A DNA stretch of 64,000 bases from Flavobacterium resistens (GCF_900182645.1 NZ_FXTA01000003.1:496001-560000); one strand, 5' to 3'; positions 8,231 to 16,182 are shown, numbered from the stretch's first letter. The notes: generated from the sequence alone by a model not told the origin. Numbers and translations are program-made.

Positions 8231-9847
8231 ATGAAAAACTTTACTTTTGCCGTAATTCTTTTACTGGGGATTTTTTTCAATTCCTCAACTGTTTTTTCAA
8301 AAAATGATCTGCATATTTCTGAAGCACATAAAATAATTGCTTTTTCTACCAGCGCTCCAGAAATTACTACCGCCTCAATCGCTGCATTTTTCAAAAAATA
8401 TTCTGATTTAAAATCCTATCAAACCGATGTCGCGGCTTTGTATAAGGATAAAGCATATAAACCGATTTGGTACGAAGGAAATGATATAAACGAATTTGGA
8501 TATCTTTTATATCACAAATTAAATTCAACTTACGAAGAAGGCGTTCAAATTGATATTCCGTATAAAAAGAAACTTGACGAAGTTTTTAACGAAGAATCAG
8601 CATCAAAATCAAAAATTTCAGAATCTGATACAGAACTTTTACTAAGTTCCATGTACATTTTATATGCCAAACATGTTTATCAGGGAATTGATGCCGATGA
8701 ACAAAATAAAATTCAATGGTACTTGCCAAAGAAAAAATTATCTTATGATACGCTATTGGATTCAATTGTAAGCAATCCCGATTTATTAAAGGAAAATAAA
8801 CATGTTCTTTTCAGCCAATATTACAAACTTCAGGAAGTTTTAAAAAAATACCGCGAAATCGAAAAAAGCAATCAATGGACTCCTATCTATATGGACAAGC
8901 CTTATCAAGATTTGCGTCCTGATGCTACTTCTCAAACCATTGCCGATGTTAGACATCGTTTATTCATAATTGGCGATTTAGCCACCGATTCTAAAAGCAA
9001 TTTTTATGATCAGGAATTGATGGATGGTGTAATGAAATATAAACTACGACATGCATTGGCACCAAATTATATACTTTCAAAAGAACATATTGACCAAATG
9101 AATGAGCCTATCAGTGATCGTATTAAAACCATAATGCTAAATATGGAGCGTTGCAGATGGATTCCGCCATCATTGGAAGATCAAAGCGAATATGTGATGG
9201 TTAATATTCCGTCGTTTATGCTGTATTTTGTTAGAAATAAAAATTTCGATATTGTATCGAAGGTTTTTATCGGTACTCCATTAACCAAAACGGTGATTTT
9301 TAGTGGACAGATTGACCGAATTGTTTTTAGCCCGTATTGGTATGTCCCAACAAGTATTATCCAAAATGAATTAAAACTAAAAATGGCCGAAGACAAAAAT
9401 TATCTAACCGATCATGGTATGGAATGGAATGGCGGGAAAGTGCGACAAAAACCGGGTCCGGAAAATGCTTTAGGACTTGTAAAATTCATGTTTCCGAATC
9501 CGAATGATATTTATATGCATGATTCGCCGTCTAAAAGTTTATTCGGATTTGAAAAACGTATTTTCAGCCACGGTTGCATCAACGTAGAAAAAGCAAAAGA
9601 ACTTGCCGTTTCAATGATGAAAGATTATCCAGAATGGACAATGGATAAAATAAATGAAGCCATGAGCGGTGAAAAAGAAACTCCTTTTTTCCTAAAGAAA
9701 AAAATCCCGATTTATATAGGTTATTTTACCGCTTGGGTAACAAGAGATGGAAATATGAATTTTTATCCTGATGTTTATCAAAGAGATACTCGCTTAAATG
9801 GAATGTTGTTTCCAAATGATACTGCTTATAAATCTGATCAGGAGTAG
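8231..9847 (+). CDS. L,D-transpeptidase (YkuD fold), peptidoglycan cross-linking
   Basis: The product is 538 residues from the ATG at 8231, which gives a normal signal peptide (MKNFTFAVILLLGIFFNSSTVFSK); an in-frame upstream start at 8183 would add 16 residues. An N-terminal scaffold region of the YcbB/LdtD-like type is followed by a YkuD catalytic domain with the signature SHGCINV, the catalytic Cys being about residue 449. These exported enzymes form 3-3 cross-links in peptidoglycan. It appears monocistronic and is followed by a strong hairpin shared with the convergent gene. Confidence 0.9.
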   Translation: MKNFTFAVILLLGIFFNSSTVFSKNDLHISEAHKIIAFSTSAPEITTASIAAFFKKYSDLKSYQTDVAALYKDKAYKPIWYEGNDINEFGYLLYHKLNSTYEEGVQIDIPYKKKLDEVFNEESASKSKISESDTELLLSSMYILYAKHVYQGIDADEQNKIQWYLPKKKLSYDTLLDSIVSNPDLLKENKHVLFSQYYKLQEVLKKYREIEKSNQWTPIYMDKPYQDLRPDATSQTIADVRHRLFIIGDLATDSKSNFYDQELMDGVMKYKLRHALAPNYILSKEHIDQMNEPISDRIKTIMLNMERCRWIPPSLEDQSEYVMVNIPSFMLYFVRNKNFDIVSKVFIGTPLTKTVIFSGQIDRIVFSPYWYVPTSIIQNELKLKMAEDKNYLTDHGMEWNGGKVRQKPGPENALGLVKFMFPNPNDIYMHDSPSKSLFGFEKRIFSHGCINVEKAKELAVSMMKDYPEWTMDKINEAMSGEKETPFFLKKKIPIYIGYFTAWVTRDGNMNFYPDVYQRDTRLNGMLFPNDTAYKSDQE

Positions 9848-9868
9848 ACGTAATAAACCTCATCAATG

Positions 9869-9907
9869 AACCTCCCAAAGTAATTTTTATTTTGGGAGGT
9901 TTTTTAT
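9869..9907. terminator. Bidirectional intrinsic terminator
   Basis: AACCTCCCAAA (9869-9879) pairs perfectly with TTTGGGAGGTT (9891-9901) and is followed by TTTTATTT. It lies between the convergent L,D-transpeptidase (+) and the minus-strand membrane protein gene, whose stop is at 9904. Confidence 0.85.
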
Positions 9908-10827
9908 TTATCTGTACTAGACTTATGTGCATATTTTTTAAAAATATCTTTTGTCACCGGTTTAAGTGCAATATTATTTTCAGGATGTCTGCCGTGTCCG
10001 TTAAAAAAATCAATTCCATCTGAAGTTCTTGCATACCAGATCATAGCGCGTCCATATTTATCAAAACAAACTGTTGTGTCATAAATATCTATTTTTTTTA
10101 GATGAACCAAACTTTCATCTAACAATTCAACTGGATTTCCTGCAAGCGAACCTTCTGTTTTCAAATCACAACTAACAAGTTCATAATGATCACCAGACCA
10201 CTGCATGCATTCTTTCTGCGGAAGCGCCAAATAAATGATAACGCCAATCAAGCAAACGACAGCCGTTATTGCTGCAGTTCGAAACATATTAAATTTTGAT
10301 TTAGAAATGGTGATTTTTCTTTTCTTACTTGGCGTTTTTACAAATACTGGTGTTTCAGGCTGTTCAAAAATTTCGGTTATTTTCTCAACTTCTTTTTTAG
10401 ATAAAACCTCAGCGCCGTGTACCGTTATTTTCTCTTCCTGAGACATTGCTTTTGCCTTAAATTTCCGAAAAGGTCTTGGCTGAAAATCGATCAAAATTGC
10501 AGCCATGTCAACTGTATCAATCTTTTGAGGTTCTTTCTCACCTTTCAAAAATGCGCCAACTTTTTTATACTTATCGGTGTAAGTTGTACAAGTGTCTTCT
10601 GCATTTTTATCGAAAGGAATACCTTTAAAATCCCAATATACTTTTAAGTCGTCTGGAGTAGGATTTACACTTAAAATTTTCCAGCATAAATCTCTCAAAT
10701 TTGCTTGAGAAGGTGTTTCCAGATAATTAGAATTTTCTCCTAATTCTTTTTCGCTATTATATTTTGTTCGTATAGCTTCTTTATAAGCTTTTTCATAATT
10801 GCATCGCGTAATGTTGTCCATATACAT
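9904..10827 (-). CDS. Membrane protein of unknown family, module A
   Basis: I do not recognise this 307-residue protein. A cytoplasmic-looking N-terminal region (about residues 1-130) contains NLRDLCWKIL, PTPDDLKVY and AAILIDFQPRPFRKF. After a basic linker comes one transmembrane segment (MFRTAAITAVVCLIGVIIYL), then an outer domain of about 90 residues with paired Cys in KECMQW and LVSCDL. The N-terminal region is clearly paralogous to the minus-strand gene at 16183-16830, and both genes are divergent from a lipoprotein plus TPR-kinase pair. A Met two codons downstream (10821) is an alternative start. The start codon abuts the repeat array beginning at 10831. Function unknown; a role in the same signalling circuit is inferred from position only. 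Confidence 0.8.
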   Translation of the reverse strand: MYMDNITRCNYEKAYKEAIRTKYNSEKELGENSNYLETPSQANLRDLCWKILSVNPTPDDLKVYWDFKGIPFDKNAEDTCTTYTDKYKKVGAFLKGEKEPQKIDTVDMAAILIDFQPRPFRKFKAKAMSQEEKITVHGAEVLSKKEVEKITEIFEQPETPVFVKTPSKKRKITISKSKFNMFRTAAITAVVCLIGVIIYLALPQKECMQWSGDHYELVSCDLKTEGSLAGNPVELLDESLVHLKKIDIYDTTVCFDKYGRAMIWYARTSDGIDFFNGHGRHPENNIALKPVTKDIFKKYAHKSSTDK

Positions 10828-10830
10828 TCA

Positions 10831-10906
10831 GGATTTTTAGGATTTTCAGGATTAATACTCGGATTTTTCAGGAAAATCAGGAACATTAGGAATCTCCGGA
10901 TTTCCT
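10831..10906. repeat. Array of eight GGA-start repeats at 9-12 bp spacing, module A control region
   Basis: Units starting GGAT or GGAA begin at 10831, 10840, 10849, 10861, 10871, 10880, 10889 and 10898, so spacings are 9, 9, 12, 10, 9, 9 and 9. Typical units are GGATTTTCA, GGAAAATCA and GGATTTCCT. The last unit begins 42 bp before the end of a CTTTGC box (10935-10940). The equivalent array at 17090-17137 has exactly the same last-unit-to-box distance. Regularity close to one helical turn suggests cooperative protein binding sites. The candidate binder, the response regulator at 13107, is inferred. Confidence 0.7.
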
Positions 10907-10930
10907 TCTCAATTCGAAGAAAAATACATG

Positions 10931-10940
10931 TTTACTTTGC
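10931..10940 (+). promoter_or_regulatory. Promoter-like TTnCTTTGC box, module A
   Basis: TTTACTTTGC resembles the flavobacterial -7 element TAnnTTTG with one mismatch. The same box, TTTCCTTTGC, is at 17161-17170 in module B, at an identical distance from the last GGAW repeat and followed by the same CAGAA(A)TTAGTTC sequence. No clear -33 TTG is visible, which would fit an activator-dependent promoter. The transcription start is not proven. Confidence 0.45.
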
Positions 10941-10955
10941 TTCAGAATTAGTTCT

Positions 10956-11134
10956 GTTCTGAGTCGCGATTAGAACAATTGTACAAAACTAGTTCGCTCA
11001 TAAAGTGCGGAAAACCGTAAGACAAAGTTTAGAAGGGAAGTCTAAATTAACTCTTACTGTTTTACGCGCTTTTCTTCCCAAACAAAAATTGTCATTGCCA
11101 AAAAAACGATTCAGAACACTTCTGAACAGCAATG
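10956..11134 (+). ncRNA. Structured 5' leader RNA with interleaved helices, module A
   Basis: Seen elements: hairpin GTTCT/AGAAC (10956-10976). Helix P1 pairs 11007-11022 with 11052-11067 (GCG/CGC, AAAAC/GTTTT, GTAAGA/TCTTAC with two mismatches). Helix P2 pairs GGGAAG 11035-11040 with CTTCCC 11074-11079 and interleaves with P1, a pseudoknot topology. Terminal stem CATTGC/GCAATG (11093-11098/11129-11134) encloses hairpin TTCAGAA/TTCTGAA (11110-11126). The same plan occurs at 17188-17367 with compensatory changes in the hairpin, P1 and P3. It ends 29 nt before the lipoprotein ATG. Ligand, if any, is unknown; it could be a riboswitch-like element, a stability element or a processed small RNA. 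Confidence 0.7.
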
Positions 11135-11163
11135 CTTATGCCAAATTTTAAAATCTTAAAAAA

Positions 11164-11343
11164 ATGAAAAAAATATTTTTATTGGGAGCTTTCGCTTTAT
11201 TGAGCACAACATTATTTTCTTGTACTGCTGATGAATATGATGATGTAAAAAAAGAAATCAAACCTGCAAAACCAACTTTTGCTGATGGACCTGGAGATAC
11301 TCCGCCTCCACCTCCACCACCTCCACCGGCAGATGGTGAATAA
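11164..11343 (+). CDS. Small lipoprotein with polyproline tail, module A
   Basis: A 59-residue ORF. A lipoprotein signal (MKKIFLLGAFALLSTTLFSC, lipobox LFSC) precedes an acidic/basic spacer and a tail DGPGDT-PPPPPPPPP-ADGE. It is paralogous to the 75-residue lipoprotein at 17395, sharing the signal, the SCTxDE start of the mature chain and a DGPG motif before a low-complexity Pro/Gly tail. It is preceded by the structured leader and followed after 49 nt by the TPR-kinase. The mature form would be about 40 residues tethered to a membrane. Role unknown; a ligand or stalk for the TPR sensor is speculation. Confidence 0.8.
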   Translation: MKKIFLLGAFALLSTTLFSCTADEYDDVKKEIKPAKPTFADGPGDTPPPPPPPPPADGE

Positions 11344-11375
11344 AAAAACAGATACTAAAAAATAATTAGTACTTT

Positions 11376-11414
11376 CGGGGAAAGTAAGCTTTATGTTACG
11401 ATCCCCATTTTTTT
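11376..11414 (+). terminator. Attenuator-like hairpin overlapping the kinase start, module A
   Basis: GGGGA (11377-11381) pairs with TCCCC (11402-11406), and inside it GTAA (11384-11387) pairs with TTAC (11396-11399), leaving an 8-nt loop that ends in the kinase ATG (11393-11395). A run of seven T follows (11408-11414). The hairpin and T-tract are encoded by the first codons of the kinase (MLRSPFF). The same arrangement is conserved at 17655-17694. It could end part of the transcripts after the lipoprotein gene or hide the start codon from ribosomes; both are inferences. Confidence 0.65.
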
Positions 11415-13099
11415 GTTTTGTTCTTTTTGTTTTTCTTATTTCATGCAAAGACAAGAAGGTTGTTCATGCGAAAAATTTGGCATTAGAGAAAAAAGCTTTA
11501 AAGATTAGAAATAAAGGAATTAAAACTCTTGAGAAAGAAAACTACGATAGTGCATTTTACTATTTCAATAAATCTATAAGTTTATATAAAAAAAATGCCG
11601 ACAGCGCTAATATAGTATATGTCCTTTCTCAAATAGCGAATATACAGCAAATAAATGGCGATTATTACGGAAGCAAAGAAACACTCACAGAAACATTACC
11701 TTATATCAGGAAAAAAGATGTGTACTCCGCTTATATAAATACCCTTTTTGGAATAGCTGAAAAAGAATTGTCTAATTATAAAGATGCCATTTACTATTAT
11801 AATGCATCCATTAAAGATTATGATGATCCTGAATCTAAAAAATATAATTTAAACAATATTGCGGTTGTATATATAAACCAAAAAAAATATGATAAAGCGA
11901 TAAATCTACTGGAATCTGCTACAAAATTAAAAATAGCTAACAAGAAATTACAAGACAATATCCCCAGAATTATAGATAACTTAGGCTATGCTTATTTTAA
12001 AAATGGATTGTCAGAAAAAGGGCTTTTATACATGCAAAAAAGCTTAGAATTGAGAAAAACTTATCCAGATGATTACGGAAGTATTGAAAACAGCCTCCAT
12101 TTGTCAGAATTTTATAGTAAAACTAATCCTCAAAAATCAAAAGAATTTGCATTAAAAGCTTATAGTACAGCTACAAAAACACATAGTATTGATGAGCGTT
12201 TGGAGGCTTTAGCTTTATTAATAACAAATGAGTCGGTTGCAGAAAATACTCAATATGCTAAAAAATTCACTTTTTTAAATGACAGTATTATCAAAGTTCG
12301 AAATAATTTTAAAAACAAATTTGCTAAAATCAAATACGATTCTCAAAAGGAAAAAGATGAAAATGAAAAACTACGTTTAGAAAAAGCTGAAAATCAATTG
12401 GAATTACAGCGCGCACATTATCGTCAATTTATATTTCTTTCTATTTTCCTTCTTCTTTCGCTTCTAATATTTTATTTGAGAAAATATTACCAAAACAAAA
12501 ACCGAATTGAAAAACTAGAAGCTGCCTACGAAACCGAAATCCGAATTTCTAAAGATATTCATGACGAACTTGCTAATGATGTTTTTCATACCATAACATT
12601 TTCACAGACACAACCACTGGAAAATGAAAACTCCAAAGAAATACTGATTCAAAGATTAGACAATATTTATGCGAGAGTTCGTAGTATTTCAAAAGAAAAC
12701 AACACTATTGATACCGGAATAAATTATGTTCACAACCTGAAAGAAATGCTTTCGACCTATAATAATGAAACAAGAAACATTATTATAAACAATATTGAAA
12801 AAATAAATTGGGATGTTATTGATGATATTAAAAAAATTACAATTCAACGTACCTTACAAGAATTAATGGTCAATATGACTAAGCACAGCGAGGCTTCGCT
12901 GGTTGTGGTAAAATTTGACCACGACGCAAATAAGATCTTTATTGACTATACTGACAACGGAAAAGGAACCGAAAAAAATAAAATTATTAAAAATGGGCTT
13001 CAAAATATGGAAAACCGTATTTTGTCTACAAAAGGAACTATTACTTTTGACACTGAGCCCAATAAAGGTTTTAAAATGAAAATATCCATGCCTAAATAA
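11393..13099 (+). CDS. TPR-domain sensor histidine kinase (HisKA_3/NarX type), module A
   Basis: 568 residues. The N-terminus MLRSPFFCFVLFVFLISCKDKK has a lipobox (LISC), so it may be a lipidated sensor. Residues about 30-320 are TPR-like helices, a coiled linker follows, and one transmembrane segment spans about 344-364. The kinase part has the phospho-acceptor motif DIHDELAND (His about residue 390), an N-box (QELMVNMTKHSEA), a G-box (YTDNGKG) and GLQNMENRI, typical of the NarX/DesK-like class that pairs with NarL-type regulators. The response regulator starts 7 nt after the stop. The linker and kinase domain are highly similar to the paralogue at 17673. The signal is unknown; the TPR part should lie outside the cytoplasm. 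Confidence 0.9.
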   Translation: MLRSPFFCFVLFVFLISCKDKKVVHAKNLALEKKALKIRNKGIKTLEKENYDSAFYYFNKSISLYKKNADSANIVYVLSQIANIQQINGDYYGSKETLTETLPYIRKKDVYSAYINTLFGIAEKELSNYKDAIYYYNASIKDYDDPESKKYNLNNIAVVYINQKKYDKAINLLESATKLKIANKKLQDNIPRIIDNLGYAYFKNGLSEKGLLYMQKSLELRKTYPDDYGSIENSLHLSEFYSKTNPQKSKEFALKAYSTATKTHSIDERLEALALLITNESVAENTQYAKKFTFLNDSIIKVRNNFKNKFAKIKYDSQKEKDENEKLRLEKAENQLELQRAHYRQFIFLSIFLLLSLLIFYLRKYYQNKNRIEKLEAAYETEIRISKDIHDELANDVFHTITFSQTQPLENENSKEILIQRLDNIYARVRSISKENNTIDTGINYVHNLKEMLSTYNNETRNIIINNIEKINWDVIDDIKKITIQRTLQELMVNMTKHSEASLVVVKFDHDANKIFIDYTDNGKGTEKNKIIKNGLQNMENRILSTKGTITFDTEPNKGFKMKISMPK

Positions 13100-13106
13100 T
13101 TTTTAT

Positions 13107-13775
13107 ATGTTTAAAAAAGTAATAATAGCTGAAGATCTTGATAGCATCAATTTTGGAATCGAACAAGTCCTGAAAGATTTGGGAATTGAAAATTTTCATT
13201 ATTCCAAATATTGTGACGATGCCTTTTTAAAAATACGCAAAGCTATTCAGGACAATGAACCGTATGATTTATTGATAAGTGATCTCTCTTTCAAGGCAGA
13301 TCATCGGGAAATAAAATTGACAAGCGGCGACGAATTAGTTCAGAAAACACGTGAAATACAGCCGGACATTAAAATCATTACCTATTCTGTAGAAGATAAA
13401 AGTTATCGCATAAAATCACTTTTTGAAAATGCAGCAATCAACGCCTTCGTTTTAAAAGGCAGAAACAGCATTGAAGAACTTAAAAAGGCAATAGGCATCA
13501 TATCTGATTCTGATGAAAAATTTATTTCTCCTGAAATTGCTTCATTATTGCAGGAAAAAAATAATTTCGAAATTGATGATATTGATATTAAAATCCTAAA
13601 ATATTTATCTGAAGGACAATCGCAGGATGATATTATCGAAATTTTCAAAAATGCTGATATCAAACCAAACAGTAAAAGCGCCATCGAAAAAAGATTATCA
13701 AAACTAAAAGATTTTTTTAAAGCCAATAATGCTGTTCAGTTAGTTTTTATTGCAAAAGATATGGGGATTATTTAA
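13107..13775 (+). CDS. Response regulator, receiver plus divergent helix-turn-helix
   Basis: 222 residues with an N-terminal receiver domain: AEDLD acidic pocket, phospho-acceptor Asp about residue 59 in LLISDLSF, and the Lys in VLKGRN. After a linker, the C-terminal 65 residues (from DIDIKILKYLSEGQS) look like a LuxR/NarL-type helix-turn-helix, but the usual recognition-helix consensus is replaced by AIEKRLSKLKDFF. It lies 7 nt after the module A kinase and is clearly co-transcribed. Module B lacks its own regulator, so this protein may serve both kinases. It may bind the GGAW repeat arrays; that target is inferred. Confidence 0.85.
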   Translation: MFKKVIIAEDLDSINFGIEQVLKDLGIENFHYSKYCDDAFLKIRKAIQDNEPYDLLISDLSFKADHREIKLTSGDELVQKTREIQPDIKIITYSVEDKSYRIKSLFENAAINAFVLKGRNSIEELKKAIGIISDSDEKFISPEIASLLQEKNNFEIDDIDIKILKYLSEGQSQDDIIEIFKNADIKPNSKSAIEKRLSKLKDFFKANNAVQLVFIAKDMGII

Positions 13776-13799
13776 CTCTCGGCAAACACTTTATTTACT

Positions 13800-13822
13800 A
13801 AAGCTCCTCTGGGAGCTTTTTA
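13800..13822 (+). terminator. Intrinsic terminator after module A
   Basis: AAAGCTCC (13800-13807) and GGAGCTTT form a hairpin with a tetraloop directly followed by TTTTATCGTTTTTT, 25 bp downstream of the response regulator stop. The remaining gap to 14039 is AT-rich, with no further feature I can support. Confidence 0.75.
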
Positions 13823-14039
13823 TCGTTTTTTTGATCACTTTCATCTTATTTAATTATTTGATAATAATGCCTTTACAATTTATTCACATTAGTTTTCTTA
13901 ATTTGAATAAAAGTAAAAGTTATGAAATTCTTTAATCTAAATTTTCTGGTATCATTCAAAGAATGGCTTTTTTTAAGAGCTATGCAATCTTCTTTCCTTC
14001 ATTAAAAAATCAATTAAAAATCAAGGAATACATAGTTGA

Positions 14040-15392
14040 ATGAATAAAGTTGAAAACTCATTTCTAAACAAAAATCAATTTGGAGAAGGTTTCTTGTGGG
14101 GTGTTTCTACCGCCGCATTTCAAATTGAAGGTGCTCATGATGCAGACGGAAAAGGCTCTTCTATCTGGGATGTTTTTACCTCTCAAAAAGGGAAAATTAA
14201 AAACGGACATCATGCTGTAACCGCTTGTGATTTCTATAATTCATATGAAAATGATATTAGTTTAATCAAAGAATTAAATATCCCGAATTTTAGATTTTCG
14301 ATTAGCTGGCCACGAATTATGCCTACAGGGACTCATCCTGTAAATCAGGCCGGAATTGATTACTATAATAAAATCATCGATTCATTGCTTGCTCAGGGAA
14401 TTGAACCTTGGGTTACACTTTACCACTGGGATTTGCCGCATGCGCTTGAAGAAAAAGGCGGATGGACGAATCGCGAATCTATTTCCTGGTTTTCAGAATA
14501 TGTCGAAATCTGTGCAAAGCATTTTGGCGATCGTGTTAAAAACTGGATGGTTATTAATGAACCTTCTGTTTTTACCGGAGCTGGCTATTTTTTAGGCATT
14601 CACGCCCCTGGAAAAAAAGGAATTACAAATTACCTAAAAGCCATGCATCACGTCACAATGGCGACTGCAGCCGGAGGAAAAATACTCAGAAACAGAATTC
14701 CCGATGCCAATATTGGAACTACTTTTTCTTCGACTCATATTGAACCCGCTACACTAAGCCAAAAAGATACTGAAGCTGCAAAACGTGTCGACACTTTACT
14801 TAACAGAACTTTTATCGAGCCACTTTTAGGACTTGGATATCCACAAGGCGACTTACCTGTTCTAAAAAAACTAAACAATTACATTGCGGCCGATGATTTG
14901 GAGAATATAGCTTTCGATTTCGATTTTATTGGTCTACAATGCTATACCAGAGAAGTTGTAAAATCGTCGTTGATAATTCCGTATATCGGTGCCGAATTAA
15001 TAAGTGCCGAAAAAAGAAATGTCATTGCAACTGATATGGGCTGGGAAGTTTACCCTCCTGCTCTCTACCATGTTTTAAAAAGATTTAACGAATACAAAGG
15101 CATCAAAAAAATTATAATTACCGAAAATGGCGCTGCTTTCCCAGACACTGTTACTAACGGAAAAGTGCACGATATTAAGCGTACACATTATATTCAGGAT
15201 CATTTAGAACAAATTTTGAAAGCCAAAGAAGAAGGACTAAATGTCGATGGCTATTTTGTATGGACTCTTACCGATAACTTTGAATGGGCCGAAGGTTACA
15301 ACGCCAGATTTGGACTAATTCATGTTGATTTTGAGACTCAAAAAAGAACAATTAAAAATTCCGGATTCTGGCTCAAAGATTTTTTGTCTTAA
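14040..15392 (+). CDS. GH1 beta-glucosidase
   Basis: 450 residues, no signal peptide, so cytoplasmic. GH1 signatures are the FLWGVSTAAFQIEGA N-terminal motif, WMVINEPSV (general acid/base Glu) and IITENGAAF (nucleophile Glu). Length is typical. These enzymes hydrolyse terminal beta-glucosides such as cellobiose; exact substrate cannot be read from the sequence. It stands alone between the two copies of the signalling module, with terminators on both sides, so it appears to be its own transcription unit. Confidence 0.95.
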   Translation: MNKVENSFLNKNQFGEGFLWGVSTAAFQIEGAHDADGKGSSIWDVFTSQKGKIKNGHHAVTACDFYNSYENDISLIKELNIPNFRFSISWPRIMPTGTHPVNQAGIDYYNKIIDSLLAQGIEPWVTLYHWDLPHALEEKGGWTNRESISWFSEYVEICAKHFGDRVKNWMVINEPSVFTGAGYFLGIHAPGKKGITNYLKAMHHVTMATAAGGKILRNRIPDANIGTTFSSTHIEPATLSQKDTEAAKRVDTLLNRTFIEPLLGLGYPQGDLPVLKKLNNYIAADDLENIAFDFDFIGLQCYTREVVKSSLIIPYIGAELISAEKRNVIATDMGWEVYPPALYHVLKRFNEYKGIKKIIITENGAAFPDTVTNGKVHDIKRTHYIQDHLEQILKAKEEGLNVDGYFVWTLTDNFEWAEGYNARFGLIHVDFETQKRTIKNSGFWLKDFLS

Positions 15393-15413
15393 GTCTTTAT
15401 TCCTAAAAATAGC

Positions 15414-15446
15414 AAAAGCCTTTCTCATTAAATGTGAAAGGCTTTT
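15414..15446. terminator. Bidirectional intrinsic terminator
   Basis: AAAAGCCTTTC (15414-15424) pairs perfectly with GAAAGGCTTTT (15436-15446). It lies between the convergent beta-glucosidase and the small lipoprotein gene; T-runs are present on both strands. Confidence 0.85.
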
Positions 15447-15474
15447 ATATTTAAAATAAATCCCGTTTAATCAA

Positions 15475-15837
15475 TTAAAATCTAAATTTATAATTCTGCT
15501 TTCGAATTCCAATATATAGTTTCCCGTTATTTATTAAATGGGCGGTCACCACAATATATTTTTCTTCGGGATAATTTACATCATAACTAAAAGTTGTATC
15601 TTTTGTTTTAACTTGAAGCAGATGTTTTCCTTCATCAGATATTGAAAGTTCTGCTGTTTGGTAAGTCGGCATTTCATTTGTTGCTTTCAAGTTAATATCC
15701 TGAACTTTCTTTTTATCAAGAAACACTTCTAGTTTTAAATTATCTAGTTTCATTTCGGTTGGCTGTTCAAACGACACAACATACTTTTTACAACCGAAAA
15801 TGCATAAAACAATTAATAATAGTAGTACCTTTTTCAT
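15475..15837 (-). CDS. Small lipoprotein of unknown function
   Basis: 120 residues beginning MKKVLLLLIVLCIFGCKK, a lipoprotein signal with lipobox IFGC. The mature part is beta-rich with alternating hydrophobic residues and no motif I recognise; an immunoglobulin-like sandwich is possible. It is monocistronic, convergent with the GH1 gene. Upstream, 15838-16182 is about 345 bp of AT-rich sequence in which I see no further gene; a 16008-16262 plus-strand frame there overlaps the next gene antisense and does not look coding. Confidence 0.75.
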   Translation of the reverse strand: MKKVLLLLIVLCIFGCKKYVVSFEQPTEMKLDNLKLEVFLDKKKVQDINLKATNEMPTYQTAELSISDEGKHLLQVKTKDTTFSYDVNYPEEKYIVVTAHLINNGKLYIGIRKQNYKFRF

Positions 15838-16182
15838 GTATGATTTTTTAAATTGATTTTTGGCAGAATTAAATTGTTTTTACTGTTTTATAAATATAAA
15901 TAATTTTATTGAAATCCAGCTAAAAAACAAGATTTGCTGTCTCATTTATTAAGCAAAAAAAACATAAAAAAAAGTTCTAAAAAAGACGAAAAAAAATCAT
16001 TATTTCATTGATTTTATTAGGTTTAACGGTATTTTTTTCTTATCTTTATAGTGTAAATAACAGTAAATATATGCCGAAAAACAAACTTTTTAAATGCCTA
16101 AATTACGTTTCAAAAAATTATTCTTTTTCCAACTTTTTGCATTTTATTTTTCAAAAAAATGCTTTCAATCTTCATTTGGAAA

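Noticed and set aside
10831..10906. GGAW array read as a CRISPR or iteron origin
   Set aside because: Units are only 9-10 bp with no spacers, no replication gene is near and the array sits at a promoter in both modules; operator sites fit better.
11212..11454. Minus-strand frame across lipoprotein A
   Set aside because: Its Trp/Arg-rich protein is simply the complement of the polyproline codons; the plus frame has a lipobox and a paralogue.
13776..14039. Small gene between the response regulator and GH1 (61-codon frame from 13750)
   Set aside because: It starts inside the response regulator and crosses its terminator; no translation features.
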